A stretch of 62,228 nucleotides of DNA from an uncultured Pseudomonadales bacterium. GTDB lineage: Bacteria; Pseudomonadota; Gammaproteobacteria; Pseudomonadales; Azotimanducaceae. Below are positions 55,851-62,228 of the stretch, in pieces. Made by a program: the position numbers and the translations under genes. The stretch covers positions 1 to 62,228 of the forward strand of contig CAMYJX010000016.1 in NCBI GenBank assembly GCA_947258825.1, given 5' to 3'. Under the pieces are notes generated by a model that saw only the letters and a list, made by a program, of their open reading frames with translations, had not been told where the DNA came from and did not search any database. Every line of letters begins with the position of its first letter. The first letter of the stretch is position 1.

Positions 55851-56615
55851 TCAAAGGGTGCTGCCACCATCGGCCATGTAGACGGATCCGGTCACCCAGC
55901 TGCTGTCATCGCTCGCGAGAAACAGCATCACCCTGGCGATTTCTTCCGGAGACCCGTATCGACCCATGGGGATGCCGGCAGCAAGGCGCTCCTTGATAGA
56001 GGCGCCAGCCCCCGGGGCGAAGCCTTCTTCGAGGCTGCGCATCATTCGGGTATCTACGGGCGACGGGTTCACCGTGTTCACCCTGATGCCAAGCGGAGCG
56101 CCCTCGGCAGCGGCAGACCGCATCAGGCCGATTACCGCGTGCTTGCTGGTGACGTAGGGCGCAACGCCTGGCGAGCCGCTGACCCCGGCAACCGAAGAGG
56201 TGATGACGATACTGCCGCCACCGCGCGCCTGCAGCGCCGGAAAAGCCGATTGCAGGCCAAGGAATACACCCTTGACGTTGACGTTCATCACCTGATCGAA
56301 ACGCGCCTCGTCCTGTTCCGGAATGGGTTTCACGTCGCCCTCGATGCCGGCGTTGGCGAGGAAAATGTCCACGCCGCCATAGCGCTCCGACGCACGCTCG
56401 AACATGGCCTGGTTGTCCTCGGCCCGGGTCACATCCCCCACGCTGAAGCTCACCCTGTTGCTGCCGATCTGTTGCACGACCTCCGCCAGAGCGGCCTCGT
56501 CCAGGTCCACCAGCAGCACGTCGGCACCCTCAGCGGCGAACAAAGCGCCCGCTGCCGCCCCGATGCCGCCTGCACCGCCGGTGATAACCGCTACCTTACC
56601 TTCCAGTCGACTCAT
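55851..56615 (-). CDS. Short-chain dehydrogenase/reductase
   Basis: The 254-residue SDR has TGGAGGIGAAAGALF, NAGIEGD, and the catalytic Ser/Tyr/Lys in ITSSVAGVSG and YVTSKHAV. Asp at VLLVDLDEA favours NAD. The substrate is unknown. It lies between purC and the PLP gene on the same strand. Confidence 0.9.
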   Translation of the reverse strand: MSRLEGKVAVITGGAGGIGAAAGALFAAEGADVLLVDLDEAALAEVVQQIGSNRVSFSVGDVTRAEDNQAMFERASERYGGVDIFLANAGIEGDVKPIPEQDEARFDQVMNVNVKGVFLGLQSAFPALQARGGGSIVITSSVAGVSGSPGVAPYVTSKHAVIGLMRSAAAEGAPLGIRVNTVNPSPVDTRMMRSLEEGFAPGAGASIKERLAAGIPMGRYGSPEEIARVMLFLASDDSSWVTGSVYMADGGSTL

Positions 56616-56632
56616 CTTCCGGTACTCCAGCT

Positions 56633-57859
56633 TCAGCCTTCAAGCGCCTGCTGAAGATCGCTCAGCAGGTCCTCGGTATCTTCGATGCCAACGGATATCC
56701 GGATCAGGGAGTCGTCGATCCCCATGCTGGCACGGCGCTCGGGGCCCATCTCGAAATAGATGGTGTGCGCAACCGGTATGGCCAGAGTCCGATTGTCTCC
56801 CAGGTTGCTGGACTTCACGATGACGCTCAGGCGATTCATGAAGGTCCAGATATCTACGTCCGCTTTCAGCTCGAAGCTGAACAGCGCCCCGGGGTAACGA
56901 AACAGCCCTTCGGCCCGGTCGTGCTGCGGATGGCTCGGCAACCCGGGATAGTAGACGCGCTTCACCTTGGCGTGGGAATCGAGATAATCGGTCATCGCCC
57001 TCGCGGTCGCACATTGACGCTCCAGCCGCAGCGCCAGCGTCTCAGCACCCACGGCGATGTGGTGGGCCGCTTCCGGACCCAGCGCCGCACCAAAATCTCT
57101 CAGGCCTTTCTTCTTGATCTGCGTGATTGCCCACTTTTCCCGGGCGCCAGTCTTGTAGGTATCGTAGATATTCGAGAATTGCGACCAGTCGAAGCGCCCC
57201 ATCTCGGTGACGGCACCACCCAGGGCGTTGCCATGGCCGCCGATATATTTGGTAAGGCTGTTCACCACCAGGCTGGCATCGACTTCCGCCGGTTGAAACA
57301 GGAACGGGGAGGTCATGGTGTTGTCGACCACGTAAACCAAACCCCGTTCCCGACACAACCGACCGATGCCGGCCAGGTCGGACACCTGGGTTCGTGGATT
57401 GGCGATGGTTTCCACAAACACGAGGCGCGTGCGCTCGTTGATGGCGTCCGCTACGGCATCAACGCTGGTGGCATCGACAAAGCTGACATCCACGCCGTGG
57501 GCGGCAAAGCTGTTGAAAAGGCTGTTAGTGTTGCCGAACAGGAAAGCGCTGGAAACGAAATGATCGCCGTTGCGCAGCAGCGCAAAAAGCATGGTGCCGA
57601 TCGCGGCCATGCCGGTGCCGAAGCAGACCGTCTGCAGCCCGTTCTCCATCCCGCTTATCTTGGTCTGCAGCGCTTCTACCGTAGGATTGACCTGTCGGCC
57701 GTAGGTGTAACCCGGCTGGGCACCCTGAAACACCGCAGCCAGATCTCGCGCGTCTTCATAGCCGTAAGCAACGGTGGCGTGCACGGGTTTGTGAAGCGAG
57801 CCGTGCTCAATAACATCCTGACGATCGCTGTGAACGATCCTGGTGGTAAACCCTTTCAC
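56633..57859 (-). CDS. Cys/Met-metabolism PLP-dependent enzyme (cystathionine gamma-synthase family)
   Basis: The 408-residue protein has YTYGRQVNPTVEALQ, FGTGMAAIGTMLFALL, VVDNTMTSPFLFQP and the Schiff-base lysine in VNSLTKYIGGHG (about residue 207). It aligns with O-succinylhomoserine/O-acetylhomoserine sulfhydrylase or cystathionine gamma-synthase; specificity is unclear. It could contribute to methionine synthesis, like the metR gene. Confidence 0.88.
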   Translation of the reverse strand: MKGFTTRIVHSDRQDVIEHGSLHKPVHATVAYGYEDARDLAAVFQGAQPGYTYGRQVNPTVEALQTKISGMENGLQTVCFGTGMAAIGTMLFALLRNGDHFVSSAFLFGNTNSLFNSFAAHGVDVSFVDATSVDAVADAINERTRLVFVETIANPRTQVSDLAGIGRLCRERGLVYVVDNTMTSPFLFQPAEVDASLVVNSLTKYIGGHGNALGGAVTEMGRFDWSQFSNIYDTYKTGAREKWAITQIKKKGLRDFGAALGPEAAHHIAVGAETLALRLERQCATARAMTDYLDSHAKVKRVYYPGLPSHPQHDRAEGLFRYPGALFSFELKADVDIWTFMNRLSVIVKSSNLGDNRTLAIPVAHTIYFEMGPERRASMGIDDSLIRISVGIEDTEDLLSDLQQALEG

Positions 57860-57867
57860 GCTTTGCT

Positions 57868-60102
57868 TCAGACGGTGGCTGCAGAGTTGGTGGTTTCGGC
57901 CAGAACCAGCTCGCGATAGCCGTTTCGGTTCAGAAGATCAGTCATCTGCCGGGCTGGTACCGGTCGGCTGAAGAAGAAGCCCTGCACTTCGCGACACCCC
58001 TGGGTGCTCAGGTAGCGCAGCTGAGTACGGTTCTCCACGCCCTCCGCGATGAGGTCCAGCTTCAAACCCCTCGCCATGGCTACGATGGCGTCGATGATGC
58101 TGGCGTCGCCCTCTTCCGCGCGGATATCGGAAACGAAGGAGCGATCTATCTTCAGCGTGTGAATGGGGAACTGCTGCAGATAGCTGAGAGAAGAGTAACC
58201 GGTACCGAAATCGTCAATAGCGATGCGGGCTCCCTGCCGTCGCAGCTCGCGGAGCTTGGGAATGATGATCTCCAGATCCCGCATGAGGGTGTTTTCCGTG
58301 ATCTCCAGCTTCAGGCTTTCGGGATCCAACCCGGCCATCTGGACATGGCCAAGGAAGCGATTCACGAAGTTGTCCTGCTCGAGCTGCTGCGCGGAGAGGT
58401 TCACCGACAGGCGCAGGGTCTCAAAACCCTGCTCTCGCCAGCGCGCGACGTCAGCGAATGCCTGACGTTGAACGGCTTCATCGAGCTGCACGATGATGCC
58501 CGTTTCCTCCGCCAGCGGCAGAAACGCCTCGGGACCCAGCAGGCCCTGCCTTGGATGCTGCCAGCGCACCAGCGCCTCGACCCCGGTGATGACGCCTGAT
58601 CCCAGCGCCACCTGAGGCTGGTAGTAAACAACCAGCTCATCGCGGGTAAGCGCGTTGCGCAGCTCCCGCTCCAGGGACAGACGCGTGGAGTACTGATGAT
58701 TCATCTCCTCGGAGAAGAATTGATAGCCATTTTTGCTGCGGCCTTTCACCTGGTACATGGCGATGTCGGAGTTCTGGATCAGAGCCTCGCCGCTGTCGCC
58801 GGCCTCCGGATACATGGCGATGCCGATGCTGGCGCCAACGAAGAGTTCGTGCCCATCAATGAGAAACGGCGTGTTGAGACGATCCAGAATCTTGGTGGCG
58901 ATGACGACCACGTCGTCCCGCGTGCGCACCTCTGGCAGCAACAGGGTGAACTCGTCCCCACCGAATCTGGACAGGGTGTCACCCTGACGCAGGCAGCTCT
59001 GCAGACGGTTGGCAACAGCTTTCAGCAGCCTGTCACCGATGGAGTGTCCAAGCGTATCGTTGACCACCTTGAAACGGTCGAGATCAAGAAACATCACAGC
59101 CAGCTTGCGCTTGTTTCGACGCGCCTGAGCGATGGCCAGAGACAGGCGGTCTTTCAGCAGCGCCCGGTTGGGAAGGTGAGTCAGGAGATCGTGATAGGCC
59201 TGAAAATTGATGACCTCTTCGGCTTCCTTACGCTCGCTTATGTCCCGGGCGGTGCCATAGGTGCCGGTGAAATTTTTCCGCGTGCGCTCCTTCGGGTTGG
59301 TGTAGACGCCCATGGCGCTGAGCTCCATCCACACGCTCTGGGTGTGCGGAAAATGCATCCCCCGGCTGCGCAAACGGCTCTTCAGGCGCATCTCGACGTT
59401 GATGACGGCACGGTTGCCCGTTCGACGCTCGTTGAAAACATTGCGAGCAACTTCGATGTAATCGTCGTCGATAATCTCGCTGTAGTGACGGCCGATCAGC
59501 TCGTCCTTGCGGTAACCGAGCAGCGATTCAACACGGTCGTTCAGGAAGGTGAAGCAGCCGTTGCGGTCCAACATGTAGACCAGATCCGGCGAGCTGTTGA
59601 CGATGAATCGATGCAGCGACTCCGACTCACGCAGCTGCTCTTCCATATCGACGTTCTGCAACTCGAGGCGCCGCTGACGCAAGGCGGTTTCCATCGTGGA
59701 AATCAGCTCGCCCGCTTCATAGGGCTTCTTGATGAAGTCAAAGGCGCCGCAATGCAGCGCGTGCTTGACATCGCCACTGACCACGATGATCTTGCATTCC
59801 AGGTTCTGCTTTGCCGCGTAGTCCAGAACGTCATGCCCGCTTACCCCGGGCATGATCAGGTCCAGCAGCACCACGTCATAGGCCTTGCGCGAGAGCTTGT
59901 CGAGGGCCTCCCGGCCACCCAGTGCCTTCTCTGCCTGATAGCCGTGGAGGGTCACGAGCTGGTGCAGGCTGTTCAGCAGCTCCGGCTTGTCGTCCACAAG
60001 TAAAATCGCCGACCCGGTAAGCTGAGCATTCTCTCGACCATAGGCGGCTAATGCGGAAGCCGCAGGCAACATCTCAGATTCCATAGCGTTCCTTTCGCTC
60101 AT
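57868..60102 (-). CDS. REC-PAS-GGDEF-EAL cyclic-di-GMP signalling protein
   Basis: The 744-residue protein has a receiver domain (about 29-145; Asp in VVLLDLIMPG), a PAS sensor (about 160-290), a GGDEF domain with intact RFGGDEFTLLLP and an EAL domain with VEALVRWQHP, DDFGTGYSSL and AEGVEN. Both catalytic motifs look complete, so it may make or break c-di-GMP. The receiver is shortened: between VVSGD and VKHALHCGAFDF about six residues are missing relative to relatives, in frame. It ends nine bases before the PLP gene. Confidence 0.92.
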   Translation of the reverse strand: MSERNAMESEMLPAASALAAYGRENAQLTGSAILLVDDKPELLNSLHQLVTLHGYQAEKALGGREALDKLSRKAYDVVLLDLIMPGVSGHDVLDYAAKQNLECKIIVVSGDVKHALHCGAFDFIKKPYEAGELISTMETALRQRRLELQNVDMEEQLRESESLHRFIVNSSPDLVYMLDRNGCFTFLNDRVESLLGYRKDELIGRHYSEIIDDDYIEVARNVFNERRTGNRAVINVEMRLKSRLRSRGMHFPHTQSVWMELSAMGVYTNPKERTRKNFTGTYGTARDISERKEAEEVINFQAYHDLLTHLPNRALLKDRLSLAIAQARRNKRKLAVMFLDLDRFKVVNDTLGHSIGDRLLKAVANRLQSCLRQGDTLSRFGGDEFTLLLPEVRTRDDVVVIATKILDRLNTPFLIDGHELFVGASIGIAMYPEAGDSGEALIQNSDIAMYQVKGRSKNGYQFFSEEMNHQYSTRLSLERELRNALTRDELVVYYQPQVALGSGVITGVEALVRWQHPRQGLLGPEAFLPLAEETGIIVQLDEAVQRQAFADVARWREQGFETLRLSVNLSAQQLEQDNFVNRFLGHVQMAGLDPESLKLEITENTLMRDLEIIIPKLRELRRQGARIAIDDFGTGYSSLSYLQQFPIHTLKIDRSFVSDIRAEEGDASIIDAIVAMARGLKLDLIAEGVENRTQLRYLSTQGCREVQGFFFSRPVPARQMTDLLNRNGYRELVLAETTNSAATV

Positions 60103-60226
60103 AGGCGCCCGGCTACCCCCTCAGCCCAGGATCGCTGAATTGTGAACTGTTTTCGACGTCGATCCTAGGTGGATGACGCAGTTGATGACGGCTTTTTCCA
60201 GGCTGCCCAGCTCGTATCGGGCCCCA

Positions 60227-60814
60227 TCAGCGCCGATCAAAAGGCGTCGACTCAGAATGCGTGAACGGCCGCGGCCAGAGATCGAAGACCCGCGCCAGAG
60301 CCGAAAGCGCCAGGGCATGACGGATTTCACCACTTCTGGCCGCCTCCCGGATCTGCGCCTCGGTCATGAGCTCTACCCGAATGGCCTCTCCCCGGGTGAG
60401 ATCCTGGGCCTGGGTCGGTTCGACGTCCAGCGCCAGGTAATGGTGACAGAGATGATCATGAAACGCCGGATTGGGCTCCACCGCACCAAGGTAGCGCCAG
60501 ACGCCGCCGGTGTAACCCGTTTCCTCCCGCAGCTCCCGCCGTGCCGCCTGCAGGGCGTCCTCCCCCGGGTCCACCATCCCGCCCGGTGTTTCCAGGGTAG
60601 CGTAAGCCACCCCGAAGCGGAACTGACGCACCATAACGGAGCGCCCCTGAGTATCCAGCGCCACCATGTTGACCCAGTCCACCGACTCCAGAACCAGCCG
60701 GCGCAGAACGTCGCCGCTAGTAGGATGCCGAAGATGATCATAGCGCGCCTTGAAAAGTATCAGATCAGGGCCGTAGGCCTGATCTTCGAGCTGCCAATCC
60801 AGATCGTCACTCAT
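60227..60814 (-). CDS. NUDIX hydrolase (ADP-ribose pyrophosphatase-like)
   Basis: The 195-residue protein has VNMVALDTQGRSVMVRQFRFG and a complete NUDIX box GGMVDPGEDALQAARRELRE followed by ETGY. ETPGG before the box is typical of ADP-sugar pyrophosphatases such as NudF. It overlaps the attH-like gene by eight bases, which suggests co-expression. Confidence 0.9.
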   Translation of the reverse strand: MSDDLDWQLEDQAYGPDLILFKARYDHLRHPTSGDVLRRLVLESVDWVNMVALDTQGRSVMVRQFRFGVAYATLETPGGMVDPGEDALQAARRELREETGYTGGVWRYLGAVEPNPAFHDHLCHHYLALDVEPTQAQDLTRGEAIRVELMTEAQIREAARSGEIRHALALSALARVFDLWPRPFTHSESTPFDRR

Positions 60815-62015
60815 ATCCCGTCAACTCCATATACCCACTGCCCTTCATTGTGCCTTCATCATCCACCACTCTGACCAGCCCCTCCCAGTAGGTAATCAGC
60901 GTATCCATGCGTTGATCCGCCACCGCTGCTTCAATCTCATAATGACGCACGCCAGAGGGAAGTCGCACCTTCAGGCGCCATTTCACCGGCCAAGAGACGC
61001 CAGAGTCGTCACGCCAGTATCGCAAAGGCTGAAGGTCGAAATCTTCGGCCTTGAGCCACTTAGTGCCGCCATTGGGGTCTACCCAAAGCCCCTGATCATA
61101 GGGATCCCGGGATCCGTCTTTACGCCGCAGCTGAAAGACCATGAGTTCCTCGTTGCCGTCCAGCTGCAGCCCGAACCAGTCCCAACCCTGCTGACGTGAC
61201 GACAACAGGCTGGTACTCCACTCCCGGTCCAACCAGGCGTTACCGGTTACCTGATGCGTCTGCTCGCCAACCCGAAGGGTGCCCCGGGCAGCGATCCGGG
61301 TCATGGAGTAGTAGTAGGAGGCCTGACCGGGACCCTTGGGGCTGAGACCGCGATCACCCTGCAGCACCAGCTCTTTGGCCGGCAGCAGGGAAAGCTGGAC
61401 GTCAAACCTGTCGGCGCGGGCCTGCAACGCAAGGGGCGGCAGAGAAAACTCAGCGCCCCCAGATTCCGCGCCCTCGGATCCCTCGACCGCAGACAGCGAC
61501 CACCCGTCAACCCAGACCCGGAACGGGTCAGCCCTCGCGCCGGCGAGTTCCGGATGCGCCCTGGACAATCGCTCAGCCTCCAGATGCAACTTGGCGTCGA
61601 CGTCGGTGACCGCCATATGAGCCAGATAGAGCTGACTCCCGGACTGATTCCAAGACTGATTCAAGGAAGACGGCCCTGCGGAAGTTGCGCCCGACTCCCC
61701 TTCGGCGCGCAGCGCCTGTCGAAACGTGGTGAACTGGACTCCGAAACGCGCTCCGTCAGCGTTCTCCAGACTCATGGTCAGATACCACCATTCGCTTCTG
61801 AAGCGCTCGTGGGGTCCGTGATCCAATGGAAACACGAACGGACGAACGATGTCCGCCCGAGCGAAGGTCCCAGCTGGATCAGAAAGGCTGGCGTCGCCAA
61901 GCACGGACTCCAGCTGCAGCTGGGCAGCCGACGCCGTTACCCAGGCCGATACCCAGAACAGGCCTCCTCCCAGCAACAGCAGAAGCCGGGCATGGAAACG
62001 TCGGCTCGCACCCAT
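60807..62015 (-). CDS. AttH-like/lipocalin-like secreted hydrolase (carotenoid 1,2-hydratase family)
   Basis: The 402-residue protein has a signal peptide (LLLLLGGGLFWVSAWVTASA) and the AttH/CrtC-like pattern FPLDHGPHERFRSEWWYLT, FTTFRQAL and NAWLDREWSTSLL with WDWFGLQLD. Such proteins usually follow an ABC transporter of the MacB/LolE type, which would lie beyond the right edge. The ATG at 62015 is chosen; upstream codons fall in the repeat-like end sequence. Confidence 0.85.
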   Translation of the reverse strand: MGASRRFHARLLLLLGGGLFWVSAWVTASAAQLQLESVLGDASLSDPAGTFARADIVRPFVFPLDHGPHERFRSEWWYLTMSLENADGARFGVQFTTFRQALRAEGESGATSAGPSSLNQSWNQSGSQLYLAHMAVTDVDAKLHLEAERLSRAHPELAGARADPFRVWVDGWSLSAVEGSEGAESGGAEFSLPPLALQARADRFDVQLSLLPAKELVLQGDRGLSPKGPGQASYYYSMTRIAARGTLRVGEQTHQVTGNAWLDREWSTSLLSSRQQGWDWFGLQLDGNEELMVFQLRRKDGSRDPYDQGLWVDPNGGTKWLKAEDFDLQPLRYWRDDSGVSWPVKWRLKVRLPSGVRHYEIEAAVADQRMDTLITYWEGLVRVVDDEGTMKGSGYMELTGYE

Positions 62016-62034
62016 GGTCCCGCCGGCTGCGCTA

Positions 62035-62228
62035 GGGAACCTCTGACTAATTCTTGCATGCTCAGAGCGTCTCGCGTTTTTCCTGTCTAGAAGCGGGCCG
62101 CAGGCAATGTAAATCACCTTGGCAAGGCTCGCGACAACGACAGGGAGAACGCGAGACGCTCCCGCAGGGCGCAATTTACGGGGCCTTCGGCGGCGTTGCG
62201 CTTCTTGGCAAGGTGACCTACATTGCCG
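62035..62228. repeat. Right-end repeat-like sequence with two interleaved inverted repeats
   Basis: The sequence starts at a CTAG and reads GGGAACCTCTGACTAA, which looks like an insertion-sequence end (IS5-like target). Pair 1 is 62065-62087 with 62139-62161 (21 of 23 complementary); pair 2 is 62103-62126 with 62204-62227 (21 of 24). The order L1-L2-R1-R2 is interleaved. No transposase frame is visible. It reaches into the 5' region of the attH-like gene and to the window end. Confidence 0.5.

Overview
The window is almost entirely chromosome of a high-GC gammaproteobacterium. The left third follows the Pseudomonas-type order yebC(pmpR)-aspS-fmdB ... proS-lytic transglycosylase-tlpA-yihY-arsC-wrbA-DUF2069. 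A nondiscriminating-type AspRS, MetR, RhlB and a PEP-CTERM protein agree with this. The acyl-CoA gene content (PrpE, CaiB, thiolase-like/DUF35, carboxylase subunits, crotonase, SDRs) suggests a heterotroph degrading short-chain or sterol-like carbon. I cannot place it below class level. No rRNA, tRNA, CRISPR array or prophage was seen.

Both ends are suspect. The first ~765 bases (nitrilase fragment and a response-regulator C-terminus, lower GC, Desulfobacterota-like) join in the middle of ruvC, so the left end is probably chimeric. The last ~190 bases are a repeat-like sequence with two interleaved inverted repeats.

Layout: 0.8-10.1 kb, informational and housekeeping genes plus an H1-like/HU fusion histone; 10.1-13.6 kb, monooxygenase, propionyl-CoA synthetase and CoA transferase; 13.7-16.4 kb, damaged dinB and a damaged ABC exporter joined tail to tail; 16.5-29.2 kb, esterase, membrane proteins, argC, aminotransferase, rhlB, Nit amidase, AI-2E permease, hisC, cupin, DJ-1, rhomboid, luciferase-like; 29.4-33.8 kb, accessory stretch with a PEP-CTERM protein, plasmid-type ParA/RHH partition cassette with two tandem-repeat arrays, sulfotransferase and Yip1 protein; 33.9-36.6 kb, arsR-arsI, lipase, His-rich exported protein; 36.7-43.4 kb, DUF35/thiolase-like pair, SixA, VOC protein, membrane proteins, PNPOx-like protein, metR, HD hydrolase; 43.5-47.3 kb, a glycosyltransferase/methyltransferase/QW-repeat locus; 47.4-57.9 kb, mostly minus-strand cluster with SDR, acyl-CoA carboxylase subunits, crotonase, an ECF41 sigma factor with a membrane cytochrome-like partner, purC and a Cys/Met-metabolism PLP enzyme; 57.9-62.0 kb, REC-PAS-GGDEF-EAL protein, NUDIX hydrolase and AttH-like protein.

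A recurring oddity is damage to otherwise well-conserved genes: in-frame ambers in proS and a methyltransferase, and apparent short deletions in yihY, the ABC exporter (both ends), dinB, the carboxyltransferase gene and possibly the REC domain. TAG also serves as the normal stop of at least seven genes here, so global recoding is unlikely. Sequence or assembly error, or real gene decay, must be separated with reads.
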